From: Limisphaera sp026417315
Lineage (GTDB): Bacteria; Verrucomicrobiota; Verrucomicrobiia; Limisphaerales; Limisphaeraceae
Reading direction: 5' to 3'
NCBI RefSeq assembly: GCF_049537125.1
Contig: NZ_JBMVQY010000003.1
Span: forward strand, 62,001 to 126,000
Length of the DNA stretch: 64,000 nt
This document shows positions 8,282 through 17,134 of this stretch, piece after piece; position 1 is the first letter of the stretch, and the number at the start of each line of letters is the position of its first letter. A program made the position numbers and the translations under genes. The notes beneath the pieces were generated by a model, which had not been told where the DNA came from, did not search any database, and worked only from the letters and a program-made list of their open reading frames with translations.

Positions 8282-9698
8282 CATGTCGCTGAGAGCGAAG
8301 TATGGGCTCAAAAGGCACGCAAACCATGTCGAGAAAGCGGTGGTCATTGTCAAAAAGCCCACACGTAAACATCGTAGCTAGCTATTGACGATGAAGTTCC
8401 GGGCACCGCGCGTGGCCGTGGTGACCAGGCCGCCGGTCCTTGCATGGAGACCAGCGTCCGTCCAGTCCGCTCGCCGTCCAGGACGAAGAGACCTAGAAGC
8501 AAGACGGGTGCAGGACTTCCCGGCAAAGGCTGTGAGAGCAGCGCCGCGCGCTGACGCGCGACGAAGTGCCAGGGTGGGACTGACCACTCTATTGAGCTTG
8601 AGGGCGGTCGACGTCTGGCCCCCTGAGAGAACCGGCGCCGACCGCCACGCGGAGGGACGGGTCCTGGGAGAGGCAGGTCCAGCGCGGCGGATGAAGGCTT
8701 GGAGACAGGGACGGAGTCGTAGGGGCAAGTGGAGCACGGCCAGTGTAGCTCCGAGGGCCGACGTACCGGAGAAACCGAAGCGGACCTGCCGGGATGCAGA
8801 AGAGGAGAGGAGCTGTTAGAGGTGGTTTCCTCATGTAAGGCCTGTGTAAGACCTCATCAAAGCGTTTCTCAAGCAGCTACCGCCGGAGGCGAGTGACAGC
8901 AGGCCAACCGCGGGGATGGCATACGATTCAGGATCCCATATGGCAGACGGACGTGGCGGGACATAAAGGGTCTTAAGTCCAGATCTCCGATTGGCCGACG
9001 GAAGCGTTCCGGACCTCGTGCGTTTCGCACCTCCAGTGGAAGGGGAAGGAGAACCACAATTGCAAGCAGAGGCGGCATATCGACCAAGGCAGCATCGCTG
9101 GGATTCAACGAGAGTGGACGAATGAGGAGGGCCGGCGCAACCGCCCGAAGGCACCGCCCTTTTGCAGGAAACTCTGATTCAACACTCGGCCTAGAGGGTT
9201 GTTTCTCTGCGTGGTGGCCGCGAAGCATGGCTACGGCGGCTGCGGTGGTATCCCGGTTGAAGGGCGCGCTTGCGTGGGGACCGTGGCTATCTCATTGTTC
9301 GGACCGGGTATGTGACGCCTGGCGGGCGGACGCGTCGGGGAGAGCGATCGCATGGGCGCGCTGTCTTGCGGAAGGTTGGAAGGTCGGGAGCAAAGCTGCG
9401 AAGACGGCTGCGCGACAGGGTTGCGGAAACTCAGACGCGAGGAACCACGAACGAGGCGAACGAGTCTCCGAATGGGCTCCGGGGGTTCGGGTGGCGGATT
9501 GGGTCGGAGAATCCGGCAGGAGTGGCGGCGCCGGAGGACCGTCCGAAGGAGGGATTGCGGTCCGCTCGCGAGGCGCGAACCAGCGGGCAGAGTGCGGATG
9601 CGGCGTCGCTGGAAAAGGCCGGGCCGGCCGCCCGGGAATTGGTGGCCAGAAATGCTGAGAGATCCCGGCGCAGAGCCGGGAACGGTTTGGAATCGAGG
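8282..9698. other. Gene-free stretch
   Basis: About 1.4 kb with several overlapping open frames on both strands, none resembling a protein. Between about 8380 and 9230 the sequence is purine-rich on the plus strand, as structured RNAs can be, but I could not fold it into a known family such as a group II intron. Treat as unassigned. Confidence 0.45.
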
Positions 9699-11396
9699 TC
9701 AACGGGTCTTCGAGGGAGGGACGCGCCCGTTTGCATCGGGTGCGTTCGGACTGGCGTGGTGGGGTGGGGAAACCTCTCCGGACTCCAGCTCGGCGATCCA
9801 CTGTCGAAGGCGGGGGACGTCGGAGGACGCATGGCTGACCATGCGTTCCAGGGTTTCCAGATCCTCCCGGGCCAGGGCTTCCGCCTGCCGGGCCATGGAC
9901 TCGAGGGCAGCGGCGATCCGCTCCGCCCAATCGGCGGCGAGGCGGGAAAGGTTTTTTTCGACTTCATAACGGGCCCTGGCGAGCAGACTGCGTTGGATGG
10001 GGCGGCGGAAAAGCCGCATCGGGATCAGCCAACCGAGCGTGGCAAACGCGGGATCGAACGCATATGCTACATCCACCGGCGGACTTTCGGGGGCCCGAAC
10101 CTCGACGATGAATTCCCGGGGTGCGAGCGCGAGATCCAGCGCGGCCCTGACATGAGCCGCGAGCCGGTCGTGGAGGGCCTGCAACATGCGTGTGAGATGG
10201 GCTTGCGCCTGTTGCAAGGGTGTGCAAAACCGCGGTCGCTCCGTGCGGGACAGCTCGGTAAGTTCACTCTGAAGGAATTCGTACAGCCACCGCCGCCATG
10301 CATCCAGCAGGGGCGGCAATCGCAGGTGCCAGTGGGCGAACTGCTCCTGTAACTCGCGCGTGACCCTGTGCTGCAGGGTTCGCTGCACGGGACGAAGCTG
10401 GCGGAGATAGTTTTCCAGGGAGCCAGCCGCCAGGGTGCGGACGAAGAGGGTCAGTTCGGTGCGGAACCATTCGAACTGCCGGCGTTCTTCTGCCAGCCGG
10501 TCTCGCAGGGCGTTGCGAGCCGAGTCGGCGCGGGTGGCGGAGGCGAGAGCCACGTGCAGGTAGTTGAGAATCTGGTCCCGCAATGAAGTCAGCTTGTGTC
10601 GGACAATTTGGTCGCCCGCGGCGGTGTGATGTTGGAGGAGCGGACGGATCCATTGGTTCATCAACCGGGCTTTGAAGGCTGCTTCGTCGGAACGGATGGA
10701 GTAGAAGAACACGGGCATGCCGTCGTTCTGCGTCCCGGAGAGCCGCTGTTGGACAAAGGCGAGCACCTGGGCGCGCTGGGTCTCGGTGAGCAGGTCCGCC
10801 CTGGTCAAGAGCAGGGCGATCCACGGGGTGTGACGACGCACTTCCTGAAGGAGGGCAAGGTCGTGTTCGGACAGTGGGGCGTCGGCGGGGATGGCCACCA
10901 GGGCCGCGCCGATGTGGGGCAGGAAGTTGAGGGCGGCCTCGGTGTTGTGCCGCAATGCGCTGCCCAGGCCCGGTGTGTCCACGAATTGCAGCGGGGCGAA
11001 GGGAAGTAACTCGGGCAATTCGACCTCCACCGCCGCGACTTGTTTTCGATTGCCGGGGTTCTCTTGCTCGCCCACATAGCCGGAGATCTCGGCTAGGGGG
11101 ATTTCTCGTCGCGTGCCGTCGAGGAACTGGACCGATGCGCGGTCCGCAGGGCCGGCGCGCAATCGTGTGACCACGGCGGTCAGCGGGACCACACCGACGG
11201 GCAGGATCGCGCGGCCCACCAGGTGATTCAGGAACGAGCTTTTGCCCGCCTTGAAACGTCCCAACACCACCACCTCGATGGTCCCGGGTTGTGCGAGAAG
11301 TTGTCGGCAGGCCCTGATTTGTGGCTGCAGACTGGTCAGGCGGCATTCGTTGGCAATACGGGCGAGCTGCTCCAGGATGTGGTTCGGGCTGGTCAT
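9699..11396 (-). CDS. Bacterial dynamin-like GTPase
   Basis: A 565-residue dynamin-family large GTPase. The G1/P-loop is GRFKAGKSSFLN at residues 46-57, switch region threonines lie in VVPLTAVVTRL (G2), DTPGLGSALRHN is G3 and LTRADL is G4. Beyond the roughly 260-residue GTPase domain come long helices with heptad-like spacing (about 280-440), a moderately hydrophobic stretch near FATLGWLIPMRLF that may be a membrane-touching paddle, and a final helix. Such proteins remodel or repair membranes. The ATG at 11396 overlaps the stop of the upstream gene by four bases (ATGA), which implies coupled translation and a functional partnership. The gene reads leftwards into a gene-free stretch. Confidence 0.85.
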   Translation of the reverse strand: MTSPNHILEQLARIANECRLTSLQPQIRACRQLLAQPGTIEVVVLGRFKAGKSSFLNHLVGRAILPVGVVPLTAVVTRLRAGPADRASVQFLDGTRREIPLAEISGYVGEQENPGNRKQVAAVEVELPELLPFAPLQFVDTPGLGSALRHNTEAALNFLPHIGAALVAIPADAPLSEHDLALLQEVRRHTPWIALLLTRADLLTETQRAQVLAFVQQRLSGTQNDGMPVFFYSIRSDEAAFKARLMNQWIRPLLQHHTAAGDQIVRHKLTSLRDQILNYLHVALASATRADSARNALRDRLAEERRQFEWFRTELTLFVRTLAAGSLENYLRQLRPVQRTLQHRVTRELQEQFAHWHLRLPPLLDAWRRWLYEFLQSELTELSRTERPRFCTPLQQAQAHLTRMLQALHDRLAAHVRAALDLALAPREFIVEVRAPESPPVDVAYAFDPAFATLGWLIPMRLFRRPIQRSLLARARYEVEKNLSRLAADWAERIAAALESMARQAEALAREDLETLERMVSHASSDVPRLRQWIAELESGEVSPPHHASPNAPDANGRVPPSKTR

Positions 11397-11845
11397 TCGG
11401 CTCCAGGGGGTTTTCGCTGCAGGAGAGCGATCAAGGTCCGGACCGCTGCGTCGAGTTTTTCGATTTCACGGTCGAGGTAGGCCGCCGTGGCGGGAGCGAG
11501 CGTTCCGCAACCAGCCAGCTCCCCGCGGGGGCGACATTCGTACAAGTGGATGCTGTCCAATTCGAGCGCGGCCAGGAATGAGCGTCGTACGGATTCGCTT
11601 CCAGCCGGCAGGGCAAGATCATCGGCGATCTGCCGCAACCGATGTTCGGCCTCGTGGAGGGCGGGGAGAAGGCGTTGGGCTTCGCTGGGAGCGATTGGAT
11701 CTTCGTAACGGACCAGCCGGCTCTGTCGTACCCCATGCTCGAGGGCGTCGCGGAGCGCCGCCAAGTGCTTCTCCAGAATCGTCAGGGCGGCCGCGATGCG
11801 ACGACTTTGAGGCTCGTTCAGGGCAAATGCAGGATCGTGATTCAT
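11393..11845 (-). CDS. Small helical protein coupled to the dynamin-like GTPase
   Basis: A 150-residue protein that I do not recognise. It is almost wholly alpha-helical by composition: RIAAALTILEKHLAALRDAL, an AQRLLPALHEAEHRLRQIAD helix and a last helix LDREIEKLDAAVRTLIALL. It has no signal peptide or transmembrane segment. Its TGA overlaps the ATG of the dynamin-like gene (ATGA at 11393-11396), the only translationally coupled pair of this tightness in the window. A cytoplasmic accessory or regulatory subunit of the GTPase is inferred from position alone. Confidence 0.65.
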   Translation of the reverse strand: MNHDPAFALNEPQSRRIAAALTILEKHLAALRDALEHGVRQSRLVRYEDPIAPSEAQRLLPALHEAEHRLRQIADDLALPAGSESVRRSFLAALELDSIHLYECRPRGELAGCGTLAPATAAYLDREIEKLDAAVRTLIALLQRKPPGAE

Positions 11846-12342
11846 CGGGCGATCATGGTGTGCGGGGACGGTTGGCGGATGTGGCGGTCCGGTGCCCGTC
11901 GGCGCAGCGATTCCCGGGATCCGCGGGGAGCGTCGAGGTTTTCGGCTGGACGCACTGGGATCGGCGGCAAGCCACGAAGGTCTTGTCGGGACCGGGGTGC
12001 AGGGCGCCCCCGGTGCGGCAGGCCAGGGGCGAGGATGTCACGGGACTCGACGAGTGTCCGTGTTTCGGCAAGAGGGCGGGGCGGGCAAAACGCGCCGGGC
12101 GCCGCGAGGTTCCACGGGAAAGGGTGGGCATGAAAGAGGGCTGTCCGCGGGTTGGCAGTTCTGGGCGGGGAACGCTTCCCGACTGACGCTGTTGCCTTTG
12201 GGGCGTGCTCAGGCCCGGGGCTGCGAGCTTCATGGGTTCCACGGAAGGTCGCATTGGGAAGCGGTGACAAATGTTTTTCACCCGGGCGCCCTGTGGGGAG
12301 AGGAAAACCGCACGGCGGGCAGGGCCTCCCGCGGGCACCGTC
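11846..12342. other. Gene-free stretch upstream of the dynamin pair
   Basis: About 500 bp with no supported gene; it must contain the promoter for the leftward dynamin pair. No clear boxes were found. Confidence 0.4.
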
Positions 12343-12420
12343 AGCCCGGCAGGATTTGAACCGCCCTTCGTGCAATCGTCCAGCCACCTCATCGCTGCTC
12401 TACCGATTTCAGAGCGTCGG
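12343..12420 (-). pseudogene. tRNA-like relic
   Basis: On the minus strand the sequence contains a good D-arm (GCTC ... CGGTAGAGC) and, 40 bases on, a T-loop-like GGTTCAAATCC. However, the T stem has two mismatches, no 7-base anticodon loop can be built between the arms, and the ends do not form an acceptor stem. It is best read as a decayed tRNA or a tRNA fragment left at an insertion site, not a working tRNA. Confidence 0.3.
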
Positions 12421-12747
12421 TAGGAGTTATCAGCCCGAGATGATCAGGCGGTTCTCTCGCAGGGCGAGACGGCAAACCCCATTGCCGTTACGAATCTGCC
12501 GCAGCGTGGAGCGGTGCGCAAGAGCGGGTGCCCGGGCCCGGAGTGCGAATGCGGGCCGCACCGACGCTTGCACGAGGGGCATCGGTGACCCATTGTGGCG
12601 GCCGGGTTCGAGCCGAGCGGAACGGTTGGTGGACAACTGCCTGGTGGCCTTATGTAGAGGCATCGGCAGAGAGGAGACGTGGGCGGGCGCGCGGGGAGAG
12701 GGGTTGCGGACAAGATCCACATACAGGCTCGAAAAGGAGACCGCGGG
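12421..12747. other. Intergenic region upstream of folC
   Basis: About 330 bp without a supported gene. The purine-rich AAAAGGAGA just upstream of the ATG at 12748 serves as the folC ribosome-binding site. Confidence 0.4.
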
Positions 12748-14055
12748 ATGACGTACGACGAGGCCATTCAATTCCTGTACGGGCTGCGTTGGTTCGGGGC
12801 CAAGTTTGGCCTGGAGAACCCGCGCCGATTGGCGGCGCTGGCGGGGCATCCGGAACGGCGATTACGGTTTGTTCACGTGGCGGGGACCAACGGGAAGGGG
12901 TCGGTCTGCGCGTTTCTGGAGAGGATTTACCGCGAGGCCGGCTATCGGGTGGGGCTGTACACCTCGCCGCATCTGGTCCGGTTTGGCGAACGCATTCAGG
13001 TCAATCGACAGTTCATCTCCGATGCAGACGTGGCCCGGCTGGTGGAGGAGATGCAGCCCTGGCTGAGAACGTTTCCCGCGGATCATCATCCCACGTTTTT
13101 CGAGGTCGTGACGGTGATGGCGCTGCGGTATTTCGAGGAGCAAAGGTGCGACGTGGTGGTGTGGGAAACGGGGATGGGGGGACGACTGGATGCCACGAAC
13201 ATTGTGACGCCGCTGGCCAGTGTCATTACCAACATCCATTACGATCACCAGCGCTGGCTGGGCCATACCCTGGCGGAAATTGCCCGGGAGAAGGCAGGGA
13301 TTCTGAAACCGGGAGTGCCGTGTGTGACGGCCACTGAGGCCCCGGAAGCGCTGGACGTGATCCGGGCCACGGCCTTGAGTCTGGGCTGCCCGCTGTACGT
13401 ACTGGGGCCCGAGGCGGTGCGAGCGGCGCCGTTGGATCGGATCAAGCTGTTGTTGCCCGGGGCACACCAGCGGATGAACGCCGCCCTGGCGGCGGCGACG
13501 GTCCGGGCGGTGAGCCGCGTGTTGCCCGTGGGCGAAGAGGCGATCGAGCAGGGTTTGGCCCGCGCGAGCTGGCCCGGCCGGTTTCAGCGGGTACGGTTGG
13601 GAACGGGGCCGGAGTTGATTCTGGACGGCGCGCACAATGTGGGCGCGATGGAGGTGCTGTGTGCGACGCTGCAGGAGGAGTGCCCCGGAGTGCAGCCGGC
13701 GTTCATTTTGGGGGTGATGGCCGACAAGGATCTGGAGGGGATCGCGGCGCGGGTCGTGCAACGGGCCGGGCGGGTGCTGTGCGTGCCGGTGCCGAGTGAG
13801 CGGAGCGCCGACCCTGCGCGGCTGGTGGCGGTCTGTCGTGCCGCCGCCCCGACGCTGCCGGTGGAGGCATGTGGATCCTTGCGCGAGGCGTTGGATCGCG
13901 TTCAGGGAGAGGCCCTGGCGGTCGTGACGGGGTCGCTGTATCTGGTGGGGGAGGCGTTGGAGCTGCTCGAGGGTCAGGCGGGCGGCGTCCGGGACGAGAA
14001 GGGATTGAACACGTGGACCGGCCCCGTGGCGCCGACCGCCGTGAGCCCGCGTTGA
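12748..14055 (+). CDS. folC: Folylpolyglutamate synthase / dihydrofolate synthase
   Basis: A 435-residue Mur-ligase-type enzyme that adds glutamate to dihydropteroate and folates, using ATP, in the cytoplasm. The P-loop GTNGKGS lies at residues 46-52, followed by the FolC omega-loop signature TSPHLVRFGERIQV and, later, YDHQRWLGHTLAEIAREKAG and LDGAHNVGAM, the standard central and C-terminal signatures. Length is normal. The start at 12748 follows AAAAGGAGA; upstream in-frame starts lack conservation. It faces trpA, with 42 bp between the two stop codons. There is no accD neighbour, unlike in many bacteria. Confidence 0.93.
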   Translation: MTYDEAIQFLYGLRWFGAKFGLENPRRLAALAGHPERRLRFVHVAGTNGKGSVCAFLERIYREAGYRVGLYTSPHLVRFGERIQVNRQFISDADVARLVEEMQPWLRTFPADHHPTFFEVVTVMALRYFEEQRCDVVVWETGMGGRLDATNIVTPLASVITNIHYDHQRWLGHTLAEIAREKAGILKPGVPCVTATEAPEALDVIRATALSLGCPLYVLGPEAVRAAPLDRIKLLLPGAHQRMNAALAAATVRAVSRVLPVGEEAIEQGLARASWPGRFQRVRLGTGPELILDGAHNVGAMEVLCATLQEECPGVQPAFILGVMADKDLEGIAARVVQRAGRVLCVPVPSERSADPARLVAVCRAAAPTLPVEACGSLREALDRVQGEALAVVTGSLYLVGEALELLEGQAGGVRDEKGLNTWTGPVAPTAVSPR

Positions 14056-14097
14056 GGATCCTTGCCACCGCTTCCGAGCAGCCGGCGTGGTGGGTCG

Positions 14098-14898
14098 TCA
14101 GGGGGCTTTCACGGCCCGGACCAATTGACTCACGAATTCGCTCACTTGGGGGACCAGGTCGGGATGGGGACCCAGCTGTCCGATGCGGTTCACCACGGCG
14201 CTGCCGATCACGACCGCATCCCCCCAGGCTGCTGCGGTCCGGGCTTGTTCGGGGGTGGAAATGCCGAAGCCGATGGCGATGGGCAGCCGGGTGTGTGCGC
14301 GGATCCGGGCCGTCATGGTGCCGATGCCGTCGGCCAGTTGGTCACGCATGCCGGTGACCCCTTCGCGCGAGATGTAATAGATGAAACCGGCTGCGTGGCG
14401 CGCGATGAAGGCGATGCGGTCGTCCGGGGTGGTGGGGGCGATGAGGTAGATGGGACAAAGCCCGGCGGCCCGCATGGCCGCTTCGTAGCCCTCGTCTTCG
14501 TCCGGCGGCAGGTCGAGCACCAGCAAGCCGTCCACGCCGGCGGTGCGGGCGCGCTCGATGAAGCGCTCGAGGCCCATGCGGTGGATGAGGTTGTAGTAGA
14601 GATAGAGCACGATGGGGATTTGGGATTCGCGGCGAATGGCGGCGACGGTGTCGAGCACGCCGGCGGGGGTGGTGCCGGAAGCCAGCCCGCGCTGGGCCGC
14701 CATTTGATTGACCGGGCCATCGGCCAGGGGATCGCTGAAGGGCACGCCCAGTTCGAGGACGTCCACCCCGACTCGGTCGAAGGCCAAGGCCAACTGGCGG
14801 GTGGCCTCCAGGTGCGGGTCGCCGGCGCCGATGTAGATGATCACGCCCTTTTGGCCGGCCTGGCGCAGCGCGGCGAATCGTTGTTCGATGCGATTCAT
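14098..14898 (-). CDS. trpA: Tryptophan synthase alpha chain
   Basis: A 266-residue TIM-barrel enzyme that splits indole-3-glycerol phosphate to indole and glyceraldehyde 3-phosphate. The catalytic residues fall at the same numbers as in Escherichia coli: E49 in LELGVPFSDP and D60 in LADG. A phosphate-binding GFGISTPEQ loop and an AVVIGSAVV strand follow in the C-terminal half. ATG 14898 (MNRIEQRFAAL) gives the family length; in-frame extensions upstream are Arg/Pro-rich and unlike the family. trpB is not adjacent and no other trp gene is in the window, so the alpha subunit is encoded apart from its partner or the operon continues elsewhere. Confidence 0.95.
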   Translation of the reverse strand: MNRIEQRFAALRQAGQKGVIIYIGAGDPHLEATRQLALAFDRVGVDVLELGVPFSDPLADGPVNQMAAQRGLASGTTPAGVLDTVAAIRRESQIPIVLYLYYNLIHRMGLERFIERARTAGVDGLLVLDLPPDEDEGYEAAMRAAGLCPIYLIAPTTPDDRIAFIARHAAGFIYYISREGVTGMRDQLADGIGTMTARIRAHTRLPIAIGFGISTPEQARTAAAWGDAVVIGSAVVNRIGQLGPHPDLVPQVSEFVSQLVRAVKAP

Positions 14899-15190
14899 GC
14901 GGGGCTGCAGCATACTGGACCGGCCCGGAGCTTCAACGACGGAGACGGGTTTCCGTTCGGCCCGAGGCGTGGCCGTACTTGTGCGGAATCCTTCCGCTCG
15001 GGCCGGGCTGCCGCGATCGAATGCGGTCACGGGCTTGTGGGACTGTGTGCCGAATTCGGGAGCCGCGGCACGCGGACCGGTTCTCCGGCGACGGCCGGGC
15101 GGGGCGTGCGGAAACTATTTTCTGGAACGGGCCGGATAGGCCCGACAAGATTCCGGCGCGGTTGCAGCGAACGCGGACTGAGATCTGGGC

Positions 15191-15436
15191 ATGAAGGCGA
15201 AGATCATTGTGACGCCGAAGAAGGCGGTGGTGGACCCACAGGGCAAGACGGTGCAGAGCGCTCTGGCCCATCTGGGGTACACGGGCGTGCGCGCCGTGCA
15301 TGTGGGGAAGTACATCGAGATCGAGTTAGAACCCGGCACGGACCGGGCGGCGGCGCAACGGGCGCTGGACGATGCGTGCCGGAAGTTTTTGAGCAACCCG
15401 ATCATCGAGGATTATCACTTGGAGATTGTCGATTGA
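15191..15436 (+). CDS. purS: Phosphoribosylformylglycinamidine synthase subunit PurS
   Basis: An 81-residue small subunit of the three-part FGAM synthase of purine synthesis. It shows the typical KIIVTPKKAVVDPQGKTVQ start, LGYTGVRAVHVGKYIEI centre and a CRKFLSNPIIEDYHLEI end, and normal length. purQ follows after 63 bp on the same strand. The presence of PurS implies a small-type PurL elsewhere in the genome. Confidence 0.95.
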   Translation: MKAKIIVTPKKAVVDPQGKTVQSALAHLGYTGVRAVHVGKYIEIELEPGTDRAAAQRALDDACRKFLSNPIIEDYHLEIVD

Positions 15437-15499
15437 ACGGCGCGGGGGCGATGCGTGTCGCCCCGACCGATGCCGGCGATCGGCGGCGGAGGAGAAACG

Positions 15500-16222
15500 A
15501 TGAACGTGGCGGTCGTACAGTTTCCGGCCAGCAATTGTGACCAGGACGCGGTGCATGCGATTCGTGTCCTGGGCCATTCGGCGTGGTTGGTGTGGCATCG
15601 GGAGACGAGCCTGGGCCCTGCGGATGCGGTGATCATTCCCGGCGGGTTCAGCTACGGCGATTATCTGCGGTGCGGTGCGATTGCGCGGTTCAGTCCGGTC
15701 ATGCAGGCGGTCGGGGCGTTTGCGGAACAGGGCGGGCTGGTGTTGGGCATTTGCAACGGATTCCAGGTGCTGACGGAGGCGGGGTTGCTGCCGGGGGCGC
15801 TGGTGCGGAACCGGTCCTTGCAGTTTCGTTGCGAGCACGTGTTTCTGCGGACGGTGCACAACGATTCGCCGTTTACCTGGAGGGCGGACCCGGCGCGGCC
15901 GCTGCGGATCCCGATCGCGCACGGCGAGGGCTGTTATTACGCGGATGAGGCGACCCTGGACGCGCTGGAAGCGCGGGGTCAGATCCTGTGGCGGTACTGT
16001 GATGCCACGGGCGCGGTCACGGAGTCGGCCAATCCCAACGGGTCGCTGCGGAACATTGCCGGAGTGTGCAACGAACGGGGCAATGTGGCCGGGTTGATGC
16101 CTCATCCGGAGCGGGCCTGCGAGGCGATTTTGGGGAGCACGGACGGCCGGTTCATTCTCGAAAGCATGTTGAGCTGGCGGGAGCGGCAGGCGGCGATCGC
16201 GTCGAGGCCGGTGGCCGCGTGA
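15500..16222 (+). CDS. purQ: Phosphoribosylformylglycinamidine synthase, glutaminase subunit PurQ
   Basis: A 240-residue class I glutamine amidotransferase that supplies ammonia to PurL in step 4 of purine synthesis. The catalytic Cys is C85 in GICNGFQ, and H202 and E204 in MPHPERA complete the triad. IPGGFSYGDYLRCGAIA near residue 46 is the family's oxyanion/channel region. The ATG at 15500 is preceded by a GGAGGAG ribosome-binding site; upstream in-frame starts are not conserved. It is cotranscribed with purS. A short hairpin (16233-16246, arms GCCTCC and GGAGGC) lies after the stop but has no T run. Confidence 0.95.
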   Translation: MNVAVVQFPASNCDQDAVHAIRVLGHSAWLVWHRETSLGPADAVIIPGGFSYGDYLRCGAIARFSPVMQAVGAFAEQGGLVLGICNGFQVLTEAGLLPGALVRNRSLQFRCEHVFLRTVHNDSPFTWRADPARPLRIPIAHGEGCYYADEATLDALEARGQILWRYCDATGAVTESANPNGSLRNIAGVCNERGNVAGLMPHPERACEAILGSTDGRFILESMLSWRERQAAIASRPVAA

Positions 16223-16483
16223 TTGGGAATCGGCCTCCGAGGAGGCGGTGGCTCAGGGTTCGCCGGCCCCGGGAGAAGCGGATCCTTCGGAGAGAACGCG
16301 CCCCATGCATCAGCCGCGCTTCCGGAGAACCCTCTCCAGGTTCCCACTTTTTTCAGCGAACTTCGGCAGGCTCGCGCGTTCAAGGACGGGGGCGCAAAGG
16401 CCGCGGTCCACACCGAGCCGCGCCGGCCTGCTTATCGCGAGCTGACGTGAACGGCTCTTTCTGTCTCCCAAACGCCGGGGGGT

Positions 16484-16939
16484 TCAAGAGTTCGGTGGTG
16501 CAGGAGAAGCGTTGGTTGCCGGAGCGGGTGGCGGACCGGCTTGTTTCAGGATTTTCTGCGCGCGGGTCAGGCCGCCCAGATTCCAGACGTTGGAGTAGCC
16601 GAGACTTCTGAGTTCCTGCAGGGCCATTTCACTGCGTCGGCCGCTGCGACAGTAAAGCAGGAGGGGTTGGGTTTTGTCGGGGAAGACCTTCGGAGCCAGG
16701 CGGCTGAGCTGGTCCAGGGGGACGTTGGTGGCGCCGGGGAGGTGTCCCTGGCGGAATTCTTCCGGCGTTCGAACGTCCACCACTTGCGCGCCGGCCCGGA
16801 GCTGTTCTCCCAACTGCTCCGGGCTGAATTCCTGAGCCACGGCGGCGCGACGGACCAGGCCCCAAGCGATGCAGATGCCGGTTGCCACGGCCACCCACAA
16901 GAGCACCGATGTTGCCGAACTGTTCATACGCGAGAGCAT
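16484..16939 (-). CDS. Membrane-anchored single-domain rhodanese
   Basis: A 151-residue protein: an N-terminal membrane anchor or signal (residues 9-27, VLLWVAVATGICIAWGLV), then a rhodanese domain with VVDVRTPEEFRQGHLPGA and the active-site loop LLYCRSGRRSEMA, whose Cys carries the persulfide. The C terminus is Pro/Ala-rich. It therefore probably handles sulfane sulfur at the outer face of the membrane, or acts as a redox/sulfur binding protein. A second ATG at 16927 is possible. It is convergent with purQ and reads in the same direction as moaA, which ends to its right; a link with moaA is not evident. Confidence 0.85.
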   Translation of the reverse strand: MLSRMNSSATSVLLWVAVATGICIAWGLVRRAAVAQEFSPEQLGEQLRAGAQVVDVRTPEEFRQGHLPGATNVPLDQLSRLAPKVFPDKTQPLLLYCRSGRRSEMALQELRSLGYSNVWNLGGLTRAQKILKQAGPPPAPATNASPAPPNS

Positions 16940-17134
16940 GTTGCCTCAGATTGGCATGGCGCCGCCCCGCTGGCAAACCGCGTGCGCGCCACGCGATTGC
17001 CGAGCCGAGAGGCGGGGGAAAGTTACAAACGTCGTGAGGAGATGGGGCCCGGCATTGCCGCCGGATGCAGACGTCCGGGGCGGGCATGGGAGGTCGAAGC
17101 GGGCGCGGACCGCCTCGAGGAAAGAGTCTCGCGC

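Noticed and set aside
8380..9240. A group II intron or reverse transcriptase remnant
   Set aside because: No domain V hairpin, no YADD motif and no RT-like protein in any frame.
12343..12420. A working tRNA gene
   Set aside because: No anticodon loop and no acceptor stem can be formed; kept only as a relic.
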